A DNA stretch of 45,763 nt, taken from the NCBI GenBank assembly GCA_900315665.1, contig OMZX01000031.1:1-45763 (forward strand). Reading direction: 5' to 3'. The notes below the pieces were generated by a model. The model was not told the origin of the DNA. It made no database searches and saw nothing but the letters and a program-made list of their open reading frames with translations. The position numbers and the translations under genes were made by a program. Positions 24,613 through 33,883 of the stretch are shown in pieces. The stretch is from an uncultured Eubacteriales bacterium (GTDB lineage: Bacteria; Bacillota; Clostridia; Lachnospirales; Lachnospiraceae). Position 1 is the stretch's first letter, and every line of letters begins with the position of its first letter.

Positions 24613-25992
24613 TTACTTCTGAAGAATAGCCTGCACACCTTCATTCATGTTCTTGATACCCGTGTCCACATCCTCGGACTCTGTCATGATGAGGTCATGC
24701 TGCTCATTAAGAACTGTCTCGATCTCGGCAGACTTATCATTTGCCGGCATCTCGAGATAGGTATGTGTCGTAACGAGTGCATCCTTGGATGTCGTGTCAT
24801 CAGCCGGGAAGCCATCCATCGATGCGATGGAGGAAACGATCTTATCGTTTGACATCGCCGGAATATTTCCTGTACCGGCCATCACAGTAGCGCCCTCTTC
24901 ACCGGTCACAAACTTGATGAAATCCCAGGCTGCATCCTTATGCGGTGCGCTGGTCGGCAGTGCCAGACATGTGATCGTAGCGAGTGTAGAGCCCGGCTCT
25001 ACGCCCTCAGCGTGCGGATACTTGACGATGCCCCAGTTCGTGCAGTCTGTGTACTCACCGGACTTGATCTTCGCGATCAGTGTGGACAGGAACCAGGTAC
25101 CCATGTTCATCATACCGATGTTGCCCTGTGCAAACGCATCAGAATAGTGAAGTCCCTGTGTCTTCAGGGTTGCATAGTCCATGCAGACGCCGTCATCCTG
25201 CTGCTTGATGACCATATCGTAGTAAGGCTTCGCAAAATCATAATTGCCATCAACGGCAGTTGCCTTGCCATCGAGGATACCATCAAGCATAACCGTGGAT
25301 CTCCAGGTGTGATAATGTGCACCATAAACCTCGGATCCAGCTGTCGTATCGGTGATCTTTCTTGCGAGCTCATCATACTGCTCCCAGGTCATGTCATTGG
25401 TCGGATAATCAACGCCTGCCTTATCAAAGACATCCTTGTTATAGTAGAGAACCCAGAAATCCGAACGGAACGGAAGTTCATAGAGCTTATCCGAGATCTT
25501 AACCTGATCGGTAATCCCCTTGTACTGAGAAAGATCGATACCGTCAGCGGCGATCCTGTCATCCAGCGGTTCAAGCACGCCCTTGTTGACAAGCGTCATA
25601 TAACCCGGCACATCCTTGATCGTCACGACATCGAAGTCGGAGCCGGAGCCCGAAAGCTGTGTACCAAGCACGGTCGAATAGTCCGTAGATCCAAGATCTA
25701 CCATCTCAATGCTTACGTTCGGGTGCTCCTTCGTATAGGCATCGATGAGCGGCTGATAATAAACCGTCGCGTCCTTATCCCAGAGTGCCCACTTGAGCGT
25801 GACGGCTTCGTCACCACCTGCCGCTGCCTCTGTGGCCGCTGCCGTTGTCTCAGCTGCAGCGGCTGCTGTTGTCTCAGCCTTTGCTGCTTCTGTCGCTGCC
25901 GCTGTCGTGCTCTGTGAGCTGCTGCTACCGCAGGCTGCGAGGGATGCTACCATCGTCGCTGCCATGACGGAACTGATGATTCTCTTTTTCAT
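24613..25992 (-). CDS. Extracellular sugar-binding lipoprotein of the uronate-sugar importer
   Basis: A 459-residue family-1 solute-binding protein. The signal peptide MKKRIISSVMAATMVASLAAC ends in a lipobox with a lipidated cysteine at residue 21. A linker of repeated TTAAATEA-like units follows to about residue 60, then the binding fold (VTLKWALWDKDATVYYQPLIDAYTKEHPNVSIEMVDLGSTDY... and TWEQYDELARKITDTTAG). The ATG at 25990-25992 is preferred because GGGAGG lies five bases upstream; the open frame continues 48 codons further but without signal-peptide sense. It is the first gene of the leftward operon and divergent from the sensor kinase. The ligand is inferred to be an oligosaccharide containing uronic acid, from the enzymes that follow. 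Confidence 0.93.
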   Translation of the reverse strand: MKKRIISSVMAATMVASLAACGSSSSQSTTAAATEAAKAETTAAAAAETTAAATEAAAGGDEAVTLKWALWDKDATVYYQPLIDAYTKEHPNVSIEMVDLGSTDYSTVLGTQLSGSGSDFDVVTIKDVPGYMTLVNKGVLEPLDDRIAADGIDLSQYKGITDQVKISDKLYELPFRSDFWVLYYNKDVFDKAGVDYPTNDMTWEQYDELARKITDTTAGSEVYGAHYHTWRSTVMLDGILDGKATAVDGNYDFAKPYYDMVIKQQDDGVCMDYATLKTQGLHYSDAFAQGNIGMMNMGTWFLSTLIAKIKSGEYTDCTNWGIVKYPHAEGVEPGSTLATITCLALPTSAPHKDAAWDFIKFVTGEEGATVMAGTGNIPAMSNDKIVSSIASMDGFPADDTTSKDALVTTHTYLEMPANDKSAEIETVLNEQHDLIMTESEDVDTGIKNMNEGVQAILQK

Positions 25993-26199
25993 GTTAACCT
26001 CCCATATCGCGGAACCCGTTTTACCATTTGCTTTTCGCGGCATTCCGCATTTGCTATTTGATTGTCTATATTGTAAAATTTCTTTGCTTGTGAATAAATG
26101 CAGTTTTCGCGGTGGATTTTGAATTTTTTTATTCATTTTTTACAGAAAATGTGTATTTTTTAGAAATTTTTGCTTTATTTTTAGAATTTGGCGGTTGAT
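25993..26199. promoter_or_regulatory. Divergent control region between importer and sensor-kinase genes
   Basis: About 200 AT-rich bases lie between the two start codons. On the minus strand TTCACA, 18 bases, then TATAGA gives a plausible promoter for the binding-protein gene. GC-rich half-sites GCGGAA and TTCCGC (within 26004-26050) flank the proximal part and could be the response-regulator site. The boxes are imperfect and the assignment is tentative. Confidence 0.35.
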
Positions 26200-28041
26200 A
26201 TGATTCAATCTTATAAAAAACACCTCTCACTCCGGGTCCTCATCGCGGTATGGTCCCTCGGCTTTGCAGCTGTCCTCGCACTCATCGTCGTGATCGTCAG
26301 CTTCTTTTCCGTCCGCAGTGCGCTTACGAGGCTCCAGGCAGAGTCTGTGCGGAATAATCTGCAGCTTGTCGGTTCCGATCTCGATGCTTCTCTCTCGGAC
26401 ATTGAGTCCTTTGCCAACTGGTGTACGATCGATCCGAATATCGCGACCTACCTCACGACTCTAAAGAAGCAGACGGCAGAGGCAGCTTCCGACGATACGG
26501 ATCTCCGGAAGCAGATGCTTTCGACCTGGGAGCATTTTCGTAATGAATACAACGCCGTCGGTAAAACAGAATTTATCAATCGTGCGGTTATCTCTACACC
26601 GGATGGCGCACAGTACCTCCAGACCGTGCAGAATAACGCACTTGGCTTCCGGACTGACTTTACAAAGTCGATCATGCAGGCGTCCTTCTTTGATCCCTTG
26701 ATCGAAGCGCCATCCTATCTCTGGATCGGGCTCGTGGAAAATCCGGTCAGCACCCATACGACTGCCGAGATCCTGCCGGTCGTGCGCCCGATCTACAGCT
26801 CTTCCTCCTCGGAGGTGATCGGCTTCGTATATCTGGAGATCTCACCGGAGCTTTTCACAAGCTGCTTGTCCGGTCTTACCATCCCGGAGGATGCTGAAGT
26901 TTTCCTCTCGATCGGAGATGGGCATAGCTATGCTTATCAGAGCAATGCCTCTGCCGTCAGTCTGACAGAAGCCCCGCTGCCTGATGGCGTCATCGATGTT
27001 CCGCTGAAGATCGATGGCTTTCATCTCTACATGATTCCGTCGAAGGCAGAGATCCGGCAGAGACTTAACTTTTATTATCGGATCATCGCGCTGATCGCGT
27101 TCTTCATCCTCGTGGGCGGTGTGTTCATCATGCACTCGCTGCATGTAAGCATTACGACACCGCTCAATGGACTTTTAAGAAAGATCTCGCTCGTGTCACA
27201 GGGTGATTTCTCGCGGGATCCGTCGATCGAGTCGGATACGGAGTTTGGTTCGATCGGCAAGGGCATCAATATGCTGTCTGAAAATGTGGAGTCGCTCATG
27301 AACCGTCGTGTCGAGGACGAGCGGAAGAAGCAGGCGCTCGAATATGAGATCCTGCAGTCGCAGATCAATCCGCATTTTATCTATAACACGCTGAATACCA
27401 TCAAATGGATGGCGACGATTCAGGGCTCCGATGGCATCGCGGATATGTCGACGGCGCTTTCACGGCTTCTTCGAAACATTGCAAAGAACAAGCAGAATCT
27501 GATTCCGCTTCGGGATGAAAAGGCACTGGTCGATGACTATTTCACGATCATGAAATACCGCTACGGCGGGACGATCACGCTGCAGTATGTCATCGATGAT
27601 CCGGAGACGCTTTCGTGCTATGTGAACCGCTTTTCGATCCAGCCGATCCTTGAGAACGCCATCTTCCACGGGATCGAGCCGAAGGGCAGCGCAGGAAGCA
27701 TTGTCATCCGATTCTCCTTCGAAGACGTGGAGGGCTTTTCACCGGCTGCATGTCTCCTCATCCGTGTGCGGGACGACGGCGTCGGCATGGATCAGGCGAT
27801 GATTGATCGTGTCATGAAGGGTGGCGATGAGGATGCGCATGATTTCTTCCGCCATGTCGGTGTGTCCAATGTCAACCAGCGGATCAAATATACCTTCGGC
27901 ACGCAGTATGGCATCTCGATTCACTCGGAGATCGGGACCTTTACCGAGATGCAGTTTACACTCCCGGTGGTAAAATCACTGCCGGAGGGGACACCGGAAA
28001 CGCTCGGAAGTGTCATGGCGAATGTAGAACATGATGCATGA
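26200..28041 (+). CDS. Sensor histidine kinase, YesM type
   Basis: A 613-residue membrane-bound kinase, numbered from the ATG at 26200. It has an N-terminal membrane segment (about residues 13-37), a large extracellular sensing domain (about 38-285), a second membrane segment (about 287-310) and a HAMP linker (TTPLNGLLRKISLVSQGDFSRD). The phosphoacceptor region EYEILQSQINPHFIYNTLNTIKWMA carries the histidine in NPHFIYN of the His_kinase/YesM class, and the ATPase domain shows QPILENAIFHGI and RVRDDGVGMD. Such kinases sense sugars with or without a binding protein and control adjacent sugar operons. The ATG has only a weak GGCGG site; a TTG at 26188 is the alternative. The response-regulator gene follows by 113 bases. 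Confidence 0.92.
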   Translation: MIQSYKKHLSLRVLIAVWSLGFAAVLALIVVIVSFFSVRSALTRLQAESVRNNLQLVGSDLDASLSDIESFANWCTIDPNIATYLTTLKKQTAEAASDDTDLRKQMLSTWEHFRNEYNAVGKTEFINRAVISTPDGAQYLQTVQNNALGFRTDFTKSIMQASFFDPLIEAPSYLWIGLVENPVSTHTTAEILPVVRPIYSSSSSEVIGFVYLEISPELFTSCLSGLTIPEDAEVFLSIGDGHSYAYQSNASAVSLTEAPLPDGVIDVPLKIDGFHLYMIPSKAEIRQRLNFYYRIIALIAFFILVGGVFIMHSLHVSITTPLNGLLRKISLVSQGDFSRDPSIESDTEFGSIGKGINMLSENVESLMNRRVEDERKKQALEYEILQSQINPHFIYNTLNTIKWMATIQGSDGIADMSTALSRLLRNIAKNKQNLIPLRDEKALVDDYFTIMKYRYGGTITLQYVIDDPETLSCYVNRFSIQPILENAIFHGIEPKGSAGSIVIRFSFEDVEGFSPAACLLIRVRDDGVGMDQAMIDRVMKGGDEDAHDFFRHVGVSNVNQRIKYTFGTQYGISIHSEIGTFTEMQFTLPVVKSLPEGTPETLGSVMANVEHDA

Positions 28042-28154
28042 AAGCCTCTTGTTCATCTTACTTAAGAACGATCTGCTGTACAGATCAACGGAGCCTTAAA
28101 AGTCGTTCCATCCGAGTGCCTGGATGAAGCTTTACTATTAAAATGGAGATCTTG

Positions 28155-29423
28155 ATGAACTATACAATTTTGATTGTCGATGATGAACCACTGGTACAGG
28201 TCGGGCTTCGCTCGATGCTGTCGAAGGGGTTTGAAAATCTGGAGATTGTCGGGGCAGCAGGAAATGGCAGAGATGCGCTCTCCCTGATCGACGAGAAGCA
28301 TCCGGTTATCGTCATTGCCGATATCAAGATGCCGATCATGACGGGCCTTGAGCTCATCCGGGCTTCGAGAGAAAAATTCGGTGAGCTTCCGGTCTTTATC
28401 ATGCTGACAGCCTATGAGGAATTTGATATGGCAAGAGAAGCGCTCTCTTTACAGGCGGTCGATTATCTCGTGAAGATCGATCTGAATCAGGATGCGCTGC
28501 ATCAATCGATTGATAAGGCGATCCGTCGGGTCGATCAGCTAAAGCCGAATGAAGCACCATCCGCGCAGAAGTCGGCAAATCTCGAGCTGTTTCAACAGAA
28601 ATTTATGCTTCGTCTCCTGAATCACATGTTTAAGGATGAGGAGACGCCGCGGATGTTTCGATGCGCTTTACGGAAGACCGGTATCTCGTGGTGGTCGCAG
28701 ATATCGGAAGCTCTGTTCGCAGCGATGACACATCGCTCAGCCAGGAAAAAAGGCTGACGCTCTATAACTCTTGTCTTGACATGTCGAAGGAGATCCTTGC
28801 GAAGTATTTCCCGTTTTATATTGTGTCCAACGATCCGAGTCATTTTACGATCATCGCTGCTTTTTCAGAGGACACCCCGATTGCCGAAATCAGTGACCGG
28901 TCTGAACGCGCGTGATATGATCCTCAATTATTTTAATATTTCTGTCTACTTCGGCATCGGTACGGCGGTTTCTCATCCTATGGATATCGCAGCCTCCTTT
29001 GACGAAGCGAAGACAGCGATGGAGGCCGCGGATGATCATCAGCCGATCCGGCTTTTCAGCCACATTGTCGGGGCGAACCGTCGTTCCGGAAAGGACAAGC
29101 TAATCGCGTCGATCCAACAGTACATCGATGAGAATCTCGACGGGCATATGCAGCTGAATGAGATCGCGGAGAAATTCGGACTGTCGCCAGCGTATCTTAG
29201 TGTGCTGTTTAAGAAAAATATGGAGATCGGATTCTCGGAGTATGTTTATACAAAGAAGATTGAGAAAGCGAAGGAGATGCTGCTGTCGGATGACATGAAG
29301 ATCTATGAGGTGGCGGATGCACTGGGGTTTGAGTCGGCGTACTACTTCTCGAAGGTGTTTAAGCGGGTTACCGGAGAGTCACCGCGGGAGTTTATCCAGT
29401 CGAAAACTGGTGCACAGGGGTAA
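28155..29423 (+). pseudogene. Response regulator, YesN type, broken by two frameshifts
   Basis: The product should be a receiver plus AraC-type DNA-binding regulator paired with the upstream kinase. The receiver domain is intact (ILIVDDEPLVQVGLRSML, phosphoacceptor aspartate in VIVIADIKMPIMTG, MLTAYEEFDMA). The C-terminal double helix-turn-helix is intact too (LNEIAEKFGLSPAYLSVLFKK, YEVADALGFESAYYFSKVFKRVTGESP). Between about 28651 and 28910 the sense continues only in another frame (MRFTEDRYLVVVADIGSS ... FTIIAAFSED). One missing G at 28651-28652 and one missing CG in the CGCGCG at 28907-28912 would restore a single frame. As it stands, translation stops at 28757. Either the gene is dead or the sequence has two errors. 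The start at 28155 follows GGAG by six bases. Confidence 0.85.
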
Positions 29424-31971
29424 GTGGCTGTGTTGCTCCGAATATGGTTTCTAATTTGTTGCCTAATGGCAATAGAAGTAGTCTATAACAATCATGTTTC
29501 CAGGTTTCACCTAAACGTGCATCGGTGATGGGGATTGGTTCAATCATCGCTTTTTGTACGCCTTTTATTAAGATGTTCTGGTCCCCGACTGATATAGTGC
29601 ATATATTCCGGCATTCTTCTTCAACGATTTCTGGCTTATTGTAGGTCATTAATGTGAAGACGGGGCGTAGGTCTGCGTCCCAATGGTCTTCGATCGTGAT
29701 GCTTTGATTTTTCTGGAAAATACAGGTTCTTTGCATGCTGCGGATCTGCGGGGTTTCGTAGGCAGGCGCGATGTCCATAGTGAAGCAGAGTATTTCCGGA
29801 TCTTGCTTTGTGTCTAGCGAGACATCTATTGCTTTTGCGGTGTCGCCTGGTTTTTCCATGGTGATACCTGCTTTCTCTAGTGCCGCTACAGTTGTTTCTC
29901 GCTCTTGGAATAGACTTCTTGTCATAGCTTCAGCATCTATATCTTTTGCATCCATAGTCATGGTCGAAGTTCCACAAACGTTCCTGCACACTGTACGAGT
30001 GAACTTTTCTGCAGTACCCATCAGTTCTTCTTTGCGCGAAGCAAAGAGCTTTTGCAGGGCTTCGTCGGTAAGGAAGGTCGGAAGGTTATGGTATCGAGAC
30101 TGCATGGTCCAGATGTCGTAGCGGTCCTTCGAGAAGGTTTTTCTCGTGTAGGTGCCGACGCCGAGGTCGATGATGAGGGGCTTTCCGTCGCGGTACAGGG
30201 TGAAGGAGCCTACGTCGTTATGGTTGTGGCTGTCTGCATTATCGCCGGCTTTGATGGCGAGGGTGAAGTGGTTGTCGCGCGTGACGAGGAGGCCGGTGCT
30301 TTCGAAGTAGCTGTCCGCCGGCTGGATGGATTCTTCTGTCCGCTGCCATAACGTTTCTTCTTTTTGTCGATCTGGCATTCCATTTTTCAGTGACAAACTG
30401 GTCTCTGCCTTTTGCACAGATTTCTTCACTTGTGTGGATGCTGCCAGCATTTCTTTGTAGGCAAAGATCTGGAGGATATGGTACCAGAGGTTTTCTTCCA
30501 TCGGCAATAGGCGTTCTGTCATGCTTTCTTCTTCGAGATCCTTTGCCGCCAATGCCTCCATCGTACGGCTTCCGAGGCGTTTTCCAAACAAATATTCTCT
30601 GGCTGTTCGCCTACCGGCGCGTGGAGAGCAATCTGAAAAATTGATATAGTAATTGTCACCGGCTACCATTTTCACGATGTATTCACCGATGCTTCTGATT
30701 TTCGTGTTTTGGAACAGTTCTTCTATTTTACTTTCTTTTCCTACTTGAGCCTTGTAAACTCCAGCTTGAATCTTTATTTCGTTAAATGGCGCTTTGCCAC
30801 CGAAGATCTCATAGAAAAGTTCCAGACAACCGAGCATCGTGAGGCCGGCGTGGCTATAGTACTGTGCTCCTTCGTCACAGCAGCCATCAAGTGCATATTC
30901 GTTGAGAAAATAGTCGATGGATTTTGCCGCCTGTCGAAGGATCTGAAGTTTTTCTTCTTTTGACAAAATGGTATGCGTGGTCGGCCAGTCAGGCGGATCG
31001 ACATGTCCATCCGGCTGGAGAAATTTCTCTGCTATCACGGGTGATGCCTTCGCCGCGTTGCTCCATTTCATCTTTATTTCTTCAAGTTCCAAAGGTTCGC
31101 TCGCTTCAGTTGAGAACAATTTCTCCTTTTCGTTGCTTTCCTTCCAAACATCTGATGCTTTGTTCTGCTGTGTTATATCAGAAACAGCTTTCTGCAAAGT
31201 AGACGTCTGTACTTTTCTGCCTTTCCCGTCATCTCGTGTGAAAACAGAAAGTAGAATGTTCTGTGTGATCCAGGGAGTCCAGTTGCACATTGGCTCTAAG
31301 CCGTTTCCCATCCACCAAAAGTGAAAATGAAGATACGGGAAAAAGATCCTGTCATAGAGGGCATTATCCAGTGTGATCTCTATGAACGGGCTGATGGCTT
31401 TAAGCGGTTCTCTCAAAAGATATTCTGCGACGCCGAGAATGGCGGCTGTCTCGGCTGCGAACAGGTCGACGACCGGTCGTGTCGTGTCCGGCACAGAAAA
31501 CTGCTTTGTATCACGGATGTAGGCATTGTGCGCAGGAAGCTGCCACGCAGTCTCCCCTAAGATGAGGTAGATACCGTCGAGGATCTTCGGAAGAAATCTT
31601 CCTTTGTTTTCGACGCATTCTGCCAGCGTAAGTTTCGTAAGCATCCGACGGCGGGTGAAATACTTGTCTTCAAAGAGACTGCGATTACCATCCTTGGAAA
31701 ATCGGAGGTAATCGGACATTAGGATGACCGGCCACGGCTCCGCAAGTGCCTTCTCCCCATCCGCAATGATCGCTTCCCGAAGCTCTACGGGAAGCGCACC
31801 CCACTCGGCTCTTTCACAGATCGTCGGAACTGAAGCAAGATAATCTGACCATATATACATATTTTCTGATTTCTGAAAAGCAGATGCATTACTCTTTTCT
31901 GTTTCCTGCTGTACCATCCGCCTTGTTTTCAAAATCTGTTCGATGCAATCCTCTACCAACGTCTCATGCAT
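29392..31971 (-). CDS. Heparinase II/III-type polysaccharide lyase
   Basis: An 859-residue protein with no signal peptide. The N-terminal 500 residues are an alpha/alpha-barrel with DGCCDEGAQYYSHAGLTMLGCLELFYEIFGG (about 362-392), which carries the tyrosine region of the active site. From about 555 on comes the heparinase II/III beta-sandwich with GDNADSHNHNDVGSFTLYRDGKPLIIDLG, including H582 and H584. Such lyases cleave uronic-acid polysaccharides by beta-elimination, leaving the unsaturated ends that GH88 removes. Two hydrophilic, AT-richer stretches interrupt it (about 248-312 and 511-552). Without a secretion signal it probably acts on imported oligosaccharides. Its ATG overlaps the preceding gene by eight bases, and its 3' end overlaps the response-regulator gene antisense by 32 bases. 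The exact substrate cannot be read from sequence. Confidence 0.88.
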   Translation of the reverse strand: MHETLVEDCIEQILKTRRMVQQETEKSNASAFQKSENMYIWSDYLASVPTICERAEWGALPVELREAIIADGEKALAEPWPVILMSDYLRFSKDGNRSLFEDKYFTRRRMLTKLTLAECVENKGRFLPKILDGIYLILGETAWQLPAHNAYIRDTKQFSVPDTTRPVVDLFAAETAAILGVAEYLLREPLKAISPFIEITLDNALYDRIFFPYLHFHFWWMGNGLEPMCNWTPWITQNILLSVFTRDDGKGRKVQTSTLQKAVSDITQQNKASDVWKESNEKEKLFSTEASEPLELEEIKMKWSNAAKASPVIAEKFLQPDGHVDPPDWPTTHTILSKEEKLQILRQAAKSIDYFLNEYALDGCCDEGAQYYSHAGLTMLGCLELFYEIFGGKAPFNEIKIQAGVYKAQVGKESKIEELFQNTKIRSIGEYIVKMVAGDNYYINFSDCSPRAGRRTAREYLFGKRLGSRTMEALAAKDLEEESMTERLLPMEENLWYHILQIFAYKEMLAASTQVKKSVQKAETSLSLKNGMPDRQKEETLWQRTEESIQPADSYFESTGLLVTRDNHFTLAIKAGDNADSHNHNDVGSFTLYRDGKPLIIDLGVGTYTRKTFSKDRYDIWTMQSRYHNLPTFLTDEALQKLFASRKEELMGTAEKFTRTVCRNVCGTSTMTMDAKDIDAEAMTRSLFQERETTVAALEKAGITMEKPGDTAKAIDVSLDTKQDPEILCFTMDIAPAYETPQIRSMQRTCIFQKNQSITIEDHWDADLRPVFTLMTYNKPEIVEEECRNICTISVGDQNILIKGVQKAMIEPIPITDARLGETWKHDCYRLLLLPLGNKLETIFGATQPLTPVHQFSTG

Positions 31972-32770
31972 GATGCATCACGTTCCCTTCTGTCCCAAAT
32001 ACCTCAATTTCCGTAAGTGCTGGGAAGGGACTCGGATCGGATGACTTTTTCAGATCATGCAGGGTGAGCCAGGTGATGTTTTCCCTTTTTAGCGAAAAGC
32101 TGTGCGGTGTTCCAGCTCTCTTCTCCATCTGCACTGTTTCCTCTGTCCCGTCAGAAAAAGTGAAGGTTCCCGCTTTCCACCAGCTATCGTGTGGAAAATC
32201 AGCACGGGTATAAAGACGAATCTCATTAATGTTTACAGGTCGACCGAAATCGATACGGAATTCTGCATCCTCACGCCGATTGATGCCCCAGGATTCATAG
32301 GGCCATTCACCATGGCTACCCGTCGCGACACATCCGTCGATGGCATTTCTCGCAGCAAATACCGCTTCACCACGTGTCTCGATATTTGCACTGGCATGCG
32401 GATATACGCCGCTTACTTCATGCTGATCGAAAGGATTTAACGCGAGGTCACGTTCTCTGTAAATTTCTCGGTTCTCGGCTAAGCGAATCCGGATATAGTG
32501 TCTGTTTCCAAAAAAAGCGAGCGGATTGTAGCTCGTCTTCTTCTCATAGAACGGCACCTCATACAAGATAGAATCTGCGGTGACATATACCACTGCTTCC
32601 GGTACCGCGGCATCCAACGTCACGACATAAAACCGATTCTTCGTAAGTTCTGTGAATTCGATAAAATCATTCTTCCGATACTCCCCGTTCCAGGCAAGAA
32701 CAGCCTCTTCTTCCCCTTCTGCTTCTGCCTTCGGTACATGATCCCAGCTGTTATATACAGATATTTTCAT
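31964..32770 (-). CDS. Discoidin-type carbohydrate-binding protein
   Basis: A 268-residue protein with no signal peptide. The C-terminal half (about residues 118-262) resembles F5/8 type C (CBM32-like) domains: ASANIETRGEAVFAARNAIDGCVATGSHGEWPYESWGIN, then FRIDFGRPVNINEIRLYTRADFPHDSWWKAGTFTFSDG. The N-terminal half is a beta-rich domain without clear match. It directly precedes the lyase gene with an eight-base overlap and is translated together with it, so it may act as a sugar-binding partner subunit of the lyase. Domain assignment is good; the partnership is inferred. Confidence 0.7.
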   Translation of the reverse strand: MKISVYNSWDHVPKAEAEGEEEAVLAWNGEYRKNDFIEFTELTKNRFYVVTLDAAVPEAVVYVTADSILYEVPFYEKKTSYNPLAFFGNRHYIRIRLAENREIYRERDLALNPFDQHEVSGVYPHASANIETRGEAVFAARNAIDGCVATGSHGEWPYESWGINRREDAEFRIDFGRPVNINEIRLYTRADFPHDSWWKAGTFTFSDGTEETVQMEKRAGTPHSFSLKRENITWLTLHDLKKSSDPSPFPALTEIEVFGTEGNVMHHA

Positions 32771-32803
32771 TTTTACATTTACCCCATACGCAATAAATCG
32801 AGG

Positions 32804-33844
32804 TTAAACATGATACCGCGGACTGATCTCACTCCATATCGGTGCCATGATTTCTTCGATTTTATCAAGTTCCTCCTGCGTAAAGGAGGTATGCCCGACC
32901 ACACCGAGATTTTCGAGAATCTGCTCCGGCTTGGAGGCACCGATGAGAACCGATGTGACCGCATCGTCCTTAAGGCACCATGCAAGCGCCATCTGCGGCA
33001 GTGTCTGTCCACGATCCTTCGCAAGCTGATCAAGCGCCTGAATCGCCTGAAGCTTATTTGGAGTCAACGCATCCGCATGAAGGAATCTGCCATCTGTCTT
33101 CATCCGCGAATCCTCTGGGATGCCATGCAGATATTTCTCAGACAGCATGCCCTGCGCAAGCGGGCTAAAGCAAATGATGCCCATACCATTCTCAGCCGCG
33201 AAATCCTTAAGACCATTCTTCTCGATCGTCCGGTCAAAAATCGAATAGCGGTTCTGGTTAATAATCAGTGGAAGATGAATCTCCCGCGCCAGCTTCAGTG
33301 CCTCAGCGGCATGCGGACCATCGTAGTTCGAAATGCCGACATACAGTGCCTTACCGGAATGAACGATCTGATCCAGCGCCATGATTGTCTCTTCGATTGG
33401 CGTCTCCGGATCCATGCGATGATGATAGAAAATATCGACATAATCCAGCTTCATCCGACGGAGTGACTGATCCAGCGAAGAGATCAGATACTTACGAGAG
33501 CCCCAGTCTCCATAAGGCCCAGGCCACATCGTATAACCTGCCTTTGTGGTAATAATCATTTCATCACGATACGGCTTGAAATTGTCCGTAAAGATCCGTC
33601 CGAAATTCGCTTCTGCTGCGCCATCGACCGGTCCATAGTTGTTTGCAAGATCGAACTGCGTGATACCATGATCAAACGCAGTAAAAAGAAGCTGCTTCAT
33701 GTTGTCCATATTGCAGTTCGTGCCGAAGTTGTGCCAGAGTCCGAGTGAAACGGTCGGAAGCTTCAGGCCACTCTTTCCGCAGCGGTTATACTGCATCGTA
33801 TCATAGCGGCTTGCCGCTGCCTTATACTCATCTGTAACATACAT
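32804..33844 (-). CDS. Aldo/keto reductase, YghZ type
   Basis: A 346-residue NADPH-dependent reductase of the YghZ (glyceraldehyde 3-phosphate reductase) subgroup. The catalytic tetrad is visible: D65 and Y70 in FDLANNYGP, K101 in TTKAGY and H142 in FYHHRMDPETP. The subgroup motifs KLPTVSLGLWHNFG at the start and GMGIICFSPLAQGMLSEKYL later are present. GAAAGGAAA precedes the ATG at 33842-33844. It is followed 33 bases later by the sugar-binding and lyase genes, so it may reduce an aldehyde sugar produced in uronate breakdown, or detoxify reactive aldehydes. Confidence 0.92.
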   Translation of the reverse strand: MYVTDEYKAAASRYDTMQYNRCGKSGLKLPTVSLGLWHNFGTNCNMDNMKQLLFTAFDHGITQFDLANNYGPVDGAAEANFGRIFTDNFKPYRDEMIITTKAGYTMWPGPYGDWGSRKYLISSLDQSLRRMKLDYVDIFYHHRMDPETPIEETIMALDQIVHSGKALYVGISNYDGPHAAEALKLAREIHLPLIINQNRYSIFDRTIEKNGLKDFAAENGMGIICFSPLAQGMLSEKYLHGIPEDSRMKTDGRFLHADALTPNKLQAIQALDQLAKDRGQTLPQMALAWCLKDDAVTSVLIGASKPEQILENLGVVGHTSFTQEELDKIEEIMAPIWSEISPRYHV

Positions 33845-33883
33845 AGCTTTTATTTCCTTTCAAAATTTTTTAAATCTTATCTA

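Noticed and set aside
25850-25915. Tandem DNA repeat in the binding-protein linker as a mobile or regulatory repeat
   Set aside because: The repetition follows from the protein-level Thr/Ala/Glu linker common in such lipoproteins; a similar linker occurs in the protein at the left edge.
24940-25917. 325-codon open frame on the plus strand
   Set aside because: Antisense to the sugar-binding lipoprotein gene; its Cys/Arg-rich tail mirrors the TTAAA linker codons on the other strand.
32498-33466. 322-codon open frame on the plus strand
   Set aside because: Antisense to the discoidin-type and aldo/keto reductase genes, both of which have clear family motifs.
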